DNA of 64,000 nucleotides. Origin: Dichotomocladium elegans (lineage: Eukaryota; Mucoromycota; Mucoromycetes; Mucorales; Lichtheimiaceae). A program made the position numbers and the translations under genes. Below are positions 34,724 to 46,185 of this stretch, in pieces (position 1 is the first letter of the stretch; each line of letters begins with the position of its first letter). The notes beneath the pieces are model-generated. The model was not told the DNA's origin, made no database searches, and saw only the letters and a program-made list of their open reading frames with translations. The stretch is from NCBI GenBank assembly GCA_025716815.1, contig JAIXMN010000008.1, positions 1,257,406-1,321,405 on the forward strand, written 5' to 3'.

Positions 34724-37292
34724 ATGTCAGACACGAACACTATTGATAATCTTGTCCAGGAATGGCTCCGGGTCGACAAGGTAGAGCTCCGCACGATGTT
34801 CGAGGTTCTGAAAAAGCTCAACAGGATATGGTATTGTCCCTGTTAGAATGAAGAGACGCGTAAGGAAATACTGCAGTTGCACGAATCAAAGGATTACACC
34901 GAACTCCAAAAGCGTCTCGGTTCTCGTATTGAGTTTGGCACGGCAGGTAAGTCAGTAATTAGCATGGTGGTATTTTTTACTAGGACACTCACGTTGGAAA
35001 TTGTATCAAGGGCTACGAGCGAAAATGGAAGCCGGATTCTCGAGAATGAACGATCTTACTGTACTTCAAGCCTCCCAGGTATGAAATGGCGATGGGAAGC
35101 AGTTTTACTCTATGTGAACAGAGTAGCGAATCCGCCCGATGTTCCAAATTTGTAGGGTCTAGCGAAATATCTCCTGGAAACGGTTGATGATGCCAAGGCA
35201 AAGGGTGTCGTTGTTGGCCATGACCATCGCCACCATTCCATTGATTTTGCGAAGCTGACCGCTTCGGCGTTCCTTACCCTTGGGTTCCGTGTCTGGTATT
35301 ATCGTGATTACGTACATACACCGATGGTGGTAAGTAGGAGGGAGTGGTGTGAAATTTGAGGAGCGTTCTGAGACATGCTTTATCCTATTTCAGCCCTACA
35401 CTGTGAAAAAGTGCAAGGCAGCAGCGGGTGTCATGATAACTGCTTCCCACGTAAGCTTCGTCAATCTTTTATACACAAAAAAAAGCTAAATTTTTCTATC
35501 TCTTTGCATTACAGAACCCTAAGCAGGACAATGGATATAAAGTGTAAAGATCGGGCTGATATATGAATGCGGACGAATACTAAAGATGAGCGATACAGAT
35601 ACTGGGAAAATGCATGCCAAATCATCCCCCCGCATGACTCGGGTATTGCCGCTAGCATCTTAAACAATCTCGATCCTTGGGCATGGGACTACGATCTTGT
35701 TGATTCAAGTGAACTTTGCTGTGAGCCTGAAGGAGTAATTGACAGTTACTTCGAAGAAGTTGCTGCTTTATCCCGATACAGGTAACGCTTGGAAGCTATA
35801 TATATATATATATATATATATATGAGGATAGTCGATTGAGTTAACCTTTGCAAATGGAAGGAAGGACAATGAGGAAACGCCTCTCAAATTTGTTTACACC
35901 GCCATGCATGGAGTCGGCACTCCTTTCGCTAAGCGCGCGTTCCAGTCTTTCCACCTACCCGCCTTCATTGGAGTGGAGAAGCAGATCATGCCCGATCCTG
36001 ATTTCTCAACCGTCGAGTTTCCCAATCCAGAAGAGGGCAAGGGTTCTTTGGTACAGTTCATTTCTCCACGGGGGGGGAAGGAGAGACTATATGATTATGG
36101 CTGATTTGCGGATGCGCCGATAGAAATTGGCCATTGAGACAGCCGAAGAGGAAAACGCGAACCTCATCCTTGCAAACGACCCAGATGCAGATCGACTGGC
36201 TATCGCGGAAAAAGTCAAGTAATGTGAATCATATATTGCGTCTGTGATTTACGGATCTAACGTCACTTTTATAGCGGTGAATGGAAGCTCTTTACGGGTA
36301 ACCAAATTGGTGCCATACTGGGCGCTGCCAATTTTGAAAGGGCCCGAGCAGCGGGTATTCCGACAGGTATGAATTTTAGTCATGTATGGATGTCACTTTT
36401 ACAGAGAAAAAAAGACTGATTCGATACAAAAAAAAAAGAGAAAATTGCCATGGTTGCGAGTACAGTGTCCTCTAAATTTCTGGCACGAATGGCAGAAGTT
36501 GAGGGCTTCAGATTTGAGGAGGCGCTAACAGGCTTCAAGTGGATCGGCAATAAGGCCATGGACCTCGAGAATGAGGGCTATCACGTCGTCTTTGCTTTCG
36601 AGGAAGCCATCGGATTCACAGTGGGAGATATCGTCAAAGATAAAGATGGCGTCAGCGCCTTGGCTGTATTCTCAGAATGGGCTGTCCAGCTTCAAAAGCG
36701 CAATATGACCGTATTCCAGTTCCTAGAATCTCTCTATGCAAAATATGGCTATTTTGTGTCGGATAATTCGTATTTTATATGCGATGACAAAAAAGTGATT
36801 GGTGATATCTTCAAGAGGATCCGCAACTTCGATGCACAGGTGAGAGAGGGTTACTCTCAAATCGATACTTGATAAAACCTCCTACTAAACGAAGAGCGTA
36901 GCCAAGCGAGAATGAGTATTCATATCCAGCAACGATCGGTGGTCATAAGGTGATTGGCGTCCGCGATTTGACAGTAGGCTATGACTCTACTACCGAGGAC
37001 CACAAGCCAACCCTGCCTGTGTCATCCTCTTCGGAGATGATTACATTCCGTTTAGACAATAACACAGTGTTTACGATCCGAACGAGGTGAGCATTTCATA
37101 TAATCAAATGCGCAGCGACCTCGTAAACTAACTGCTCCCGATAGTGGTACAGAACCCAAAATCAAGTATTATTCCGAGCTGCGCGGTCCATCTGAAGCTG
37201 AAGCAAAAGCAGAATTGGAGGGTGTGGTGCAGGCTATTGGTGATGAGCTCATAGAATATCAGAAGCACGGACTCCAGTGGCGCCGAGGCTAA
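34724..37292 (+). CDS. Phosphoglucomutase/phosphopentomutase (PGM2-like, alpha-D-phosphohexomutase family)
   Basis: Thirteen exons: 34724-34780, 34847-34946, 35011-35078, 35156-35329, 35394-35450, 35515-35543, 35599-35781, 35861-36050, 36124-36218, 36275-36366, 36439-36849, 36930-37086, 37145-37292; about 586 residues. It moves phosphate between C1 and C6 of hexose, or C1 and C5 of ribose, linking glycogen, nucleotide and pentose metabolism in the cytosol. Signatures: [16 protein letters not shown] (substrate entry), [13 protein letters not shown] (phosphoserine), [12 protein letters not shown] (Mg loop), [13 protein letters not shown] (sugar specificity) and [12 protein letters not shown] (phosphate binding). 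These match the PGM2/phosphoribomutase branch. The exon 11/12 junction uses a weak GTTACT donor; the stronger GTGAGA at 36840 fits no acceptor in phase. Otherwise intact. Confidence 0.9.
35797..35823. repeat. (TA)n microsatellite in a phosphomutase intron
   Basis: About 13 TA units in the intron between exons 7 and 8. Confidence 0.9.
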
Positions 37293-37454
37293 TTTTTGAA
37301 TGCCTCATTTAACTGAGGTTACTCATTTTGTTTCCATGACCGTGATAGTTTTTGGTGTTCATAGAAGTCGTAATGAAATAAGCTCGGTAATTTGGGTTGA
37401 CCAGGCAACTTAAATTAAAGCTCTTCGGTAATGAGGACAAACAAAAATTTATGT

Positions 37455-37734
37455 TCACAGTTCACTAGCTGCCCTCCTCAGTTCGCGCTCCCATTCTTCC
37501 ATATCATCCTCCGCAACTAATTGTTTCGTATTAGCGGGGGCTGGAATAGAAGCAGAGGCAGTCGGCGTGGTAGAGAGTGTTTTGGTTATCCCACTTTCTT
37601 TTTCTGTAAGTCGCTTCTTTTCGACCTGTTTCTCCTGTTTACCACCGTTGCCATCGTCAGTGTTGTCATCATCGCTTTCGGGAAAGTCGAACAATACATC
37701 GTTGCGCTTCTGATATATGATGAATAGCTTGCTC

Positions 37735-37826
<92 letters not shown>

Positions 37827-38726
37827 TGTGCCCTCAACGCAATACCTTCTCTTCTTCGTCCTTAATAACATTTGGATCGATATCTGGGGTATTTAATGCG
37901 GCCTGCTTCTCCAATGTCACCCGGTAAAAGTAGTTCCTCCAAAACGTTGACTCCTGGACGCTGTCAAACCAATCAGTAAGGTGGACTTCCTAATTTAAGA
38001 TGCGCCATTCTCTGTAGATGACTTACTACTGTGGTACGAGGGTAAAGCGCATATGAGCTAGGTTCGGATCATGTTTCAATGCTGCAGCGGCAGACTGACT
38101 ATAAGCCTTCATATCGAACTGAAACTGCGTGTCGTCGGGAGGTGGTATTGTGAAATTGCGCTGATCCTACTCGTATTATTAGAATTAGCTGGGCCAACGA
38201 ATGTTGTTTTACATGGAGGAAATATAACCTGCCTTGGACAGTGCAAGTACTCGCTCTTTTATCAGTTTTTCATAAGCACCGTAGCCTTCCCATGGCGCGA
38301 CTAGATCTTTTGACAAAGAGGAGAGAGAGAGAGAGAGAGAGTGTGTGTGTGTGTGTGTCAAAATGCTAATCTCGCATGGTACTCGTTTATTTTTTCTCGT
38401 ACCTATCTTCGCGTTCCGCGACCGGTTGTCTTCGTTTGCCTTGAGAAAGTGCTCACGTTCAGCTTCAAAAGCATTCGGTAAATTGACGATATTGGCTGGC
38501 AGCTGACGTGCTTTTTGCTGGAGCGTCAATGACAAGTCGCCAAATCGCTTGAGAGTACCAGGGATGCCTTCCTCAGTTCCTTTTTGAAGAGATGATGACC
38601 ATGAGGTAAAGGTGGATGAAATGCTGCCGAGAAAAGAGTTTGATTGCGTCTCTTACAAAGACCCATAGGATCAAAGTCAATAGATAGTCGTGGAGTCAAC
38701 TGCTGTTTTCTACCTTTAGAAGTCAT
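37455..38726 (-). CDS. BSD-domain protein (BSDC1/SYAP1/Dos2-like)
   Basis: Six exons on the minus strand (38726-38714, 38651-38403, 38306-38233, 38166-38038, 37989-37846, 37709-37455) give 287 residues. The first exon codes only MTSK plus one base. The N-terminal half has amphipathic helices (FLGSISSTFTSWSSSLQKG). The BSD domain shows FQFDMKAYSQSAAAALKHDP, NLAHMRFTL and STFWRNYFYRV, the FW pair being the family hallmark. The C-terminus is acidic then ends MEEWERELRRAASEL. BSD proteins of this type are linked to trafficking and TORC2 signalling in animals and to Dos2 in yeast; the role here is unknown. The third intron has a GC donor (GCAGGT at 38232); the exon 4 donor (38037) is the weakest call. 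Confidence 0.8.
37737..37821. repeat. Long (CT/GA)n microsatellite inside an intron
   Basis: About 42 uninterrupted CT units. It lies within the last intron of the BSD-domain gene (37845-37710), which it largely fills. Confidence 0.95.
38319..38358. repeat. (GA)n(GT)n compound microsatellite inside an intron
   Basis: GA units pass directly into GT units, within the second intron of the BSD-domain gene. Confidence 0.9.
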
Positions 38727-39097
38727 GAGCGAGGGGGTGAGATATTTGTAGAGGAGGTAAAAGAAGAGAGCACGAGGGCCTGGTGTTGACTCCATACCCC
38801 GACTGTTCAACAATACTTATTGCAGCATGGTTGAACAATGCAAACCTACGGGGTCCCCCCGGGCGATTGGGGTTGGGGAGCTGGAAGGCAAGTATCACCG
38901 GCCAGATGTGCAATGGAAGTAAACTTCTAGACGAAAACTGAAGCTCTTGCGTTGATGGTTATTATTTATTTTGAGCGATAATATCATGGAAGACAATCTT
39001 CGATCGGCTGTTTTAATTTGCCTGGAAAGGTAGTTAGCGCCAAGACGAGGAACCCTCCTTAGCAGCACCTCTTTTCAAATCTTTCCTAATCCCCACC
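38727..39097. promoter_or_regulatory. Shared upstream region of two divergent genes
   Basis: 371 bp lie between the start of the BSD-domain gene (minus) and the DUF2015-type gene (plus). Both genes must find their promoters here. No specific site was identified. Confidence 0.45.
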
Positions 39098-39618
39098 ATG
39101 ATGCTATTACTTTTTATTTTCGTTCTCATTATTCTTCGTGAGTCGCTGTTTTCGCAATAGGTTGTTTAGCACCTGCATGTACTGAATCTTTTTCAAAAGT
39201 ATGCTTCCTGTTCAGAAAGCAGATTTTCAACCTTGCCAACCGAGGTGCTGACCAAATGAACCGATTAGTCGGCTACCATATTCTCCCAACTACTGTCGGC
39301 TCATTTGAAGACGACATTGAAGATGGATTGACCAGCTCACAATTTGATTTGGAAGCAAATATTGACCAAAATGATAATCGTGCCGGACTCAAGGACAAGG
39401 AGGAAATTCTGAAGATCATGAAAAAGCAAAAGGTATCGTTCGACGAAGCCCGACTCATTCGTCAACAGCGCCTTTTGAAAAAGAACGTAAGTGGTATTTG
39501 GTTTGAGCGCTCCATCAGCTCATAGGAGGTTGAATCATAGAACATCGATCCTGTTACTGGCCTTCCACTCGACCCAAGACTGGTTACCTTTGATTCCCCT
39601 TCCTCCTCCTCATCTTGA
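39098..39618 (+). CDS. Small fungal DUF2015-type membrane-anchored protein
   Basis: Three exons (39098-39137, 39200-39486, 39541-39618) give 134 residues. Splicing at aaag 39199 joins MMLLLFIFVLIIL to LCFLF, making one clean N-terminal membrane anchor of about 18 residues, which supports this choice of acceptor. The conserved core reads SSQFDLEANIDQNDNRAGL, EEILKIMKKQKVSFDEARL and IRQQRLLKKNNIDPVTGLPL. This resembles the fungal DUF2015 family of unknown function. It ends in a Ser run. The role is unknown; the name rests on recalled family features, not a search. Confidence 0.75.
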
Positions 39619-41608
39619 AACCTGGAGTACAGCGGTGTAAAGCCCTCCCCCTTAAAGCACTATTAATATTAAACTACACAGCCAATTTCGACTGGTAGCT
39701 ATATCGGGATATTTAATCCACCACTGAGCGTTCCAGCAATATCTTCATCTTTGTGCGACAGACAGCTTGCAAATCTTTCTGGCAGTAGGAAACATCGTTT
39801 GGAAAAGATATTAAGTATTTTATTTTCTGGTGACTATAGTCTCTCAACCAATCGATGTGAAATCCTTGCAAATACAGTACAAGATCAAAAATGTAGCATA
39901 AATTTATACGAAATTGTTGTATCAACAGGTAAAAAGATTTCGTTGTCAACATAAAATATCTCCTTTACAATCGGGCTCAAGTCCGGCGTATCCAGGTGTG
40001 CACATGGCGCTAACCATGGCGGAAAATTGGTGATGCGTCAGAACCAGCTGTAGGAGCAAGAACAGGCAACGATAGAGGTACAATGACGGGCACGGAACCG
40101 GCGAAAGGCGGGGGGCATCGGCAATTTACATCGGGTGAGCGCGGGGGAAAAGAAGACGTTAAGCGAAAAATTGAAAGCACCTGGGGTGGAGGCAACGCCG
40201 CAGCGGCGGCAGAGACAGGCACAGAGACAAAGCGACGCGAGCTGCAAAAAGAAACAGAGGGGAAGGCAATGCCCGAAAGGCAGACAAATCGCGGCCCCAC
40301 CGGATGATGTGATTCCGATTTAGCCTCTCTTCTATGACTTATCAAGTACGGGTACGATTGGTCAATCTACAAAGGACAGAAGGTATTAGCTTCGATATAA
40401 AGATTCATCGATTTTCGCTGTGGATGCGACGTTTGCTTTGTCAGCGCGCGTAAAGGTTTCTGGGCAAACACGACTTCTATCTTTGTGATCTTGCAACTTC
40501 AGAGCTGTTAGGGCACACCTTTTAATTTTGAAAAACAGCTAATCACGCCTCCCTTTGATGGATGTATCCACGACCGTGTATGTATAGAAATGTTTTCCCT
40601 TCGTCATAAGATAGCATTTTTCAAATACGATGAAATAGCCGCGGAAACACTTGGATCTACTTCAGACTTAAGGCACGCTTGCTTTGCTCGAAATAGCGAT
40701 TAATCGACCGAAACCAAGTATTCAACAGAAAATGATGGACTCTCTGCAGCATTCATACTGATTTTATGTCTATAAATACATCCAAAGCGAAAAAACGGCT
40801 GATGAATATTCGATTGAGTATGTTGAGCACAAGCAAGAAATGTGCCAGGTATGTCTGGTATACAAAATACGAAGGGGTTGATCTTGAATTCGCTTTTAAA
40901 GATCGTTTCGGGCATAAATAGATGCGCTGTAACCCGTCTCTGACAGCTTCTTGGGATCTTCTTATCGACTGTATCGAGACCTCTTTATTCATAACCTACT
41001 CAAAACACTTGTGGACACTTGGCGGCGGGGGTGGAATACTAGGTCGTCATAGCTCCAGCACAAATTTATCGGGTTTTTTTGTCCTGTAAGGTGATGAAGA
41101 AACAACCAGGCAATGGCTGGCATTGTGTGTGTATATAGAGCGATGATAGATAAGCCGTTGAAGGTCCAACATATTTCTTAGTGACAAAGATGGAACTTAG
41201 CGGAACGGACCGCATGGAGGTGGACAGGGGCAAAAAACATTAAGGCCAATAATGAGGTCATGTGCAACAATATCCGGAAAGCGGATGACCAGTTAGTGCG
41301 CTGTAGCAAAATAAACACCAGAGCACAGTAGTCTGTCAAGTGACAGCTGTGGACGTCCTCAAAGTGATAATAATATCTTCCCAGGGATGATGACCTTTTT
41401 CCACGCAAGAAGCGGCACTAGCGATTGCGAGTATTTCGGGTCTTACAGATTTGAAACGTATTGCAGATCCGCGGCTATGGCAACGAACAAAATTGTTTAT
41501 GCGGCGGAGTAGTCACGCTGCATGGGCGTGGATGTTTCACTAGAAAATGATTCGTCTCGTTCTATTTCGCCGTTTCTTTTTTAAAAACTCCAAAAAATAA
41601 GGGCAAGA
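39619..41608. other. No gene recognised
   Basis: About 2 kb without a motif-bearing frame. A purine-rich segment (40070-40300) holds several overlapping frames with no conserved feature. Minus-strand frames near 40700-40990 look like broken coding sequence but match nothing I know. Confidence 0.35.
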
Positions 41609-42801
41609 ATGAAGTGTTCTCACTTACCCCTATTATTATTGCTCTTCTGCCTCGGAGCAAATGCTTTAGATACTAGTCACCAAAACCAACTCGTTTTGAA
41701 GAAGGCCAGTGGGCCGATATGCAATCGTATGTATCTGTTCATTCCAAAAACAAATAGGGAAAGGATCCTCACGTCTTCTCAAGAAACCGTTTTGTCTTGC
41801 CATTGGGAAGAGCCTGTAGACGCCTGCTGTTCTCCAAAGTACGGTCTAGTTGTACTAGCCCTACAATGGATCCCCGGCTTTGGCCCTCCTGATGAGTTCA
41901 CCATACACGGTGTGTGTCATATATTGCAAGATATGCATCGCGTCTAACCGCGTTATCTTTAGGGCTTTGGCCGGACACTTGGTAAAATACTGATGGAGTG
42001 CCTGTCGTGGTTAGAAAAAAAAGGGGAGCTGTGCTGATTGTTTATCACTTCTCAGCTCTGGAGGCCGCGCGCCGTCTCGAGGCTGCGATCGAACTCGATC
42101 AAGTAATAATGTTGGCAATATCATCAAGAACGCAAACGCGAATCTTTATCGCCGCTTACGTGAGCTTTGGCCGAGCTACAAGGGAGATAACAATTGGTGA
42201 GTTGGATCAATTGATGAGGAAAGAAAGAGGGAGTAACCGTTCGCCTTAGGTTCTGGTCACATGAATGGACCAAACATGGTACATGCGTAAGCACGCTACG
42301 GCCGACATGCTATGGTGATTCATATAGGAAATACCAGGACGTTGAAGAGTATTTTGAAGTAAGCCGTTTTGCTTGTCAATCGCAAAACATGGGAATGAGA
42401 GCAAGTGCGGGATTGGATAATAAGACTCTAAACCATCTTTTAGCAAGTCCTTGACCTTCATTACCAATACGATATCTATGGCGTCCTCAAGTGAGACTTT
42501 TTGATCTGTTTCGATTATCCAATGTTCACTGGTCTGATTAATATATATATTATACCAAAGTGTTGGTGGCGTGTCTCCAGGGCGTATATATAGCGCCAAT
42601 ACTATACACGATACGCTTGAACAATTCTACAAGGCAAAAGTCATGCTTACCTGCGACCGCCAAGGCCAGCTCCGTGAGGTGTCACTCTATTTTTACGTTA
42701 AAGGCCGCAATGGTTATCAAATCACCAATGCATTGAGCCGTGGAAATTGCCGTGGACCTGTGTGGTTCCCTAGAAAAGACTCTCTGTCTCCGCCCAGGTG
42801 A
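41609..42801 (+). CDS. Secreted ribonuclease T2
   Basis: Seven exons (41609-41726, 41784-41909, 41963-41981, 42056-42196, 42250-42358, 42444-42490, 42561-42801) give 266 residues. A signal peptide (HLPLLLLLFCLGANA) sends it out of the cell or to the vacuole. Both active-site blocks are intact: CAS I FTIHGLWPDTC and CAS II FWSHEWTKHGTC, with the two catalytic His and the Glu/Lys pair. It cuts single-stranded RNA through a 2',3'-cyclic phosphate. CAS I is built from three exons; the middle one has only 19 nt and codes LWPDT. The Cys pattern (CNQTVLSCHW, DACC, RGCD, CRGP) fits the family disulfides. The exon 7 acceptor at 42560 keeps the frame; the one at 42580 does not. Confidence 0.93.
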
Positions 42802-45539
42802 TGGGTCATTGGCTCGATTGTTCATATAGAATTGACTTTATTACTAAAGAATGACCCATTCCCTACTTATCTTTCGCTGATATAGTTGATCATTTGGGTA
42901 CACAATATTTGTGAGTCAGAATTCCAGGTAGCACGATAACCATGAGAAGCAAACTGAAAAGCAAGGGGAAACACATGCTGCCTCCTTTTCACCCACATGA
43001 GTGAGCTAAATGAAAGCGTTAAAGTTCTCACCTGAGCCGTTCATGGTATCATATGCTATGCAGTATCGTTAAAAGCTGGATAGTTCTGGGCTGTGTACGT
43101 GGTTAAGGTAAGCCGTAACATGTGTTTTATTTGCATTAGATTGCTGCTTCTAGCAGCTGTGGAGTTCATTTTCTTTGGAGGACTCCTTCATCAGAAACAT
43201 ACGTCTATCATCTTCTAATAGAATAAGTCCTTCATTGTTCGTAGAAAAGATCGTCAGATTGGCTTCAAATATGAGCGATATAGTCATGAATGTTGGGTTT
43301 GGAAATCCTCGATAATATGCGCAAAATGTAATGATTCTGGACCGCCGATAATCCCTGGGTAGTCCAGGGTATACAATGGCATCTTGTCATGATAAATAAG
43401 AGCATCTTGATCCTCTTACGGTATACCATCCAAGACTTTTAGCAGCTGCTTCACTCTATCACTGACATCGATACCGCCATGATGGTTGTGGCAAACAATG
43501 ATAGTCACGAGTTATTACGATATATCGACGAGGTTAATGTGTTTAACACTTGTCATGCTATGATTCTCAATTTGCACCTGAGGAATGGTTACATATCACA
43601 AAAAGTGAAGGCATTTACACATCACGACTCCATGTACTGTTTACTGGTGGGCACAACCTACAATAGGCGATCAACCTACAATAGACGATCTCATCGATAT
43701 CACCGATACCCTCTTATTTCGGACCTTGTATCTGTACCATAAGGGTGAACGTGGGGACCGTCGTGGCCTGGTTTTCCCAATGCATACTGCAGAGGCGCCA
43801 ATGAGACAACGCTTATCATTTAAAGGAAACTCGGTAGGAATGCACCAGAAGTGAACTTGCTGGTACTTACCTTATATATATAGGCAAGGGTTGAAAAAGC
43901 GACACTCTTCGCAGGTTTTGATTCTTTTTCTGGTCTTTTTTTTCTTTACAGTCGATGAGATGCACCTTCTTTGACATAAAGGCGGTCACCAAATTCGGAA
44001 TATCCTTTGCAATAAATATTGATGTGACGGAGTCCTTGGCTTGAGGGGAGAGTATCGCAGTTAATGTTGTTAAGTCGTTTTTCTTCACGTTTTACAGACG
44101 ACATGGGATCAATTGCTTTGGCATTGATAATTACCATCGGAAAACGAATAACAGTTTGCGGTCATGTGTTCCTTACAGCAAGGCAATGCGCCAAAAAAAA
44201 TATTTCGCTAAGGTGAACCGTCCAATTGGCATAAATATTCGCCGTGAACCAGAAAATGATGAGCAACACTGGGCCCAGGAGGATGAATAAGTACCTTATT
44301 CCTAGGAATAAGAATTTCAGGATGGTGAGTGACCAGCACCCCCACGTTCCCAAAGTAGGTGACACGAATAATGGTTCATGCTAGGTATGTCTGCGTTGCA
44401 CACTCCTATATTTAAATTGTTAATGTTTATTTTCCACATAGCTATGTCTGATGAACATAATTGCTCTATGAAAGCTAAGTTAATGTGTAAAAACAAGGTT
44501 GGGAAAATGCAGCAGTAAAATGTTTCCCTAAAATGAACATGGATGCAGTATAATCATTGCATTGGCCAAGCAGTGAATGCAAAATAAATGATAATTAGTG
44601 GTCATATTTATACCCAAGATTTTACGTAACTTTCTTCCATACTATAGACCTTATCTTGGGCCAACAAAACTCAATGCGTTTATAGTGTGTTTTCTCTTAA
44701 GATGTTGGTCCATAAGATCGCAAGTACTGGAACATGAAGAGATCGAAGTAGTTCATCGTGCAGACTTTTGAATTCTCCATATGTTCACTTCGTCAATCAC
44801 CCCAATATCTATGTGGTATAAATGATGGATCGCTTTATCTTGACAAAAAGCATCCTCTTCTTTTTGACAGTATTTTGTGGCATTTCTCGGCATAATGAAA
44901 TGTTGGACAGCTTAGTAAAACATATAGCGAAATCATAGACTGCCTACAACCTTATAATCTTAAGTAGTTGTCGGCCAGTGTTACCGATCTAGGTTGACAT
45001 ACATGCGTATTTATTTTTCGCACTGTGACATTTTTAACGACTGTATAGAAAATTATCAGGAACACTTTATATATTACATACTGGAGATAAAGTGCTATAA
45101 TGACTGTACACTAAGTGCATCTATTAAGCGATATATATCAAGGAAGTTGCGCTGGGTGGGCAACCCACCGTTCGGATAACCAATATGGTTTCCCGTGTAC
45201 ATTGTCTTTGATCATCCGAGCATAAAGGGCTGCCGTGAGTATATTTTGGCGCTTACACTGTAGCCAGTAGCAACGACATTATCGTTATCGTATAGCAGAT
45301 CAGATCAGTGGCCAATTGTAATACTTTTGATATTGTAGAGTGATATTCCTTATTCATAAGACTATTTGTGCTATATATATATATTGCAATTGACGATTCT
45401 ATGAACGGGTGGAAGATGACAGTAAAAGAGCTTCTAGCGAAGGCCATTGTCAAAGGAAGGAAAAGAAAAAGGTTCAAGAAGGAGCCAAGAAAAGCTGTTA
45501 CACACAGTCACATGACTACGACAATATCGCAATTCCAGG
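42802..45539. other. No gene recognised
   Basis: 2.7 kb of AT-rich DNA with only short frames (for example 43479-43742 plus and 44137-43867 minus) and no recognisable motif. A short tandem duplication (caacctacaataggcgatc / caacctacaatagacgatc) lies at 43657-43691. Confidence 0.4.
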
Positions 45540-45545
45540 AAAAAA
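45540..45545 (-). terminator. Pol III terminator of the tRNA gene
   Basis: Six A on the plus strand read as T6 on the tRNA strand, about 26 nt past the tRNA 3' end. Confidence 0.55.
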
Positions 45546-45571
45546 TGAACCCGTTCTAAGCGTATTTCTTT

Positions 45572-45644
45572 TGGAGAAGCTGGGCGTCGATCCCAGTACC
45601 TCTCGCATGCTAAGCGAGCGCTCTACCATTTGAGCTACATCCCC
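45572..45644 (-). tRNA. tRNA-Ala (anticodon AGC)
   Basis: 73 nt fold as a cloverleaf without intron. The anticodon stem CTCGC/GCGAG holds loop TTAGCAT (anticodon AGC). The D arm is GCTC/GAGC and the T stem CTGGG/CCCAG. The acceptor arm has the G3-U70 wobble that alanyl-tRNA synthetase reads. Two blemishes: a U-U mismatch at pair 6-67 and an A in place of U54 in the T loop, so the B box is slightly off consensus. An LTR begins 12 bp upstream of the mature 5' end. Confidence 0.88.
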
Positions 45645-45655
45645 ATCTTGTGATT

Positions 45656-45960
45656 TGTCGTGGACGAACGGAGTTTTGGCTCCAGGACTGCCAAATCAAG
45701 GCAAAGATTCAAGCCCAGGAATCCCGGTCGACCCAAGCTCTCAATTCGAAGCACGTGATCCCAGACATCCCTCTTGTCACGTGCCTTTCGGAAGCTAAAA
45801 TGCCATGGCGCTTCCTGGCATCTTCTGGAACTTGCTCCACGATCAGTAGCTTTTGCTAGTATCTTCTTTAGACATTAGTATAAATATCAGCTGTATCCTT
45901 TACTACAATAAAGAACAGTCAATCTATCTACTCTTATTCTTGTATTCCGCTTCCTCCTGA
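45656..45960 (+). repeat. 5' LTR of the outer Ty3/Gypsy element
   Basis: Begins TGTCGTGGACG and matches the copy at 56483 up to 45903. Compared with that copy it lacks about 64 bp after gatca (near 45845) and has several substitutions. It continues past the match through an ACAATAAAG motif; the exact right edge is not fixed, because the other LTR is cut at the corresponding point. Confidence 0.75.
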
Positions 45961-46185
45961 AATCAAGGCTTCCTCGGCGCATATCCTCTTGTTTACTGCT
46001 AGTTTGAGTACTCTTTGGGCTGGATAAAGATATTATTACAAAAGCGGAAAGAGACAAGACAACTAGGAAACAAGAAAACCGACAACTGGTAGCTGATGCT
46101 CATTCGTTCCCACTGAATACAAGATCAAGATTGGATACGACTTTATTTTGCTTAACAAGAACTGCTACCCGACAACTGACTTACC

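Noticed and set aside
36061..36123. Premature end of the phosphomutase gene near 36100
   Set aside because: The stop lies in an intron (36051-36123); splicing joins GKGSL to KLAIETAEE as in the family.
37455..37871. 138-residue protein with a long Arg-Glu repeat
   Set aside because: The (RE)n run is the CT/GA microsatellite read as coding; good splice sites remove it as an intron of the BSD-domain gene.
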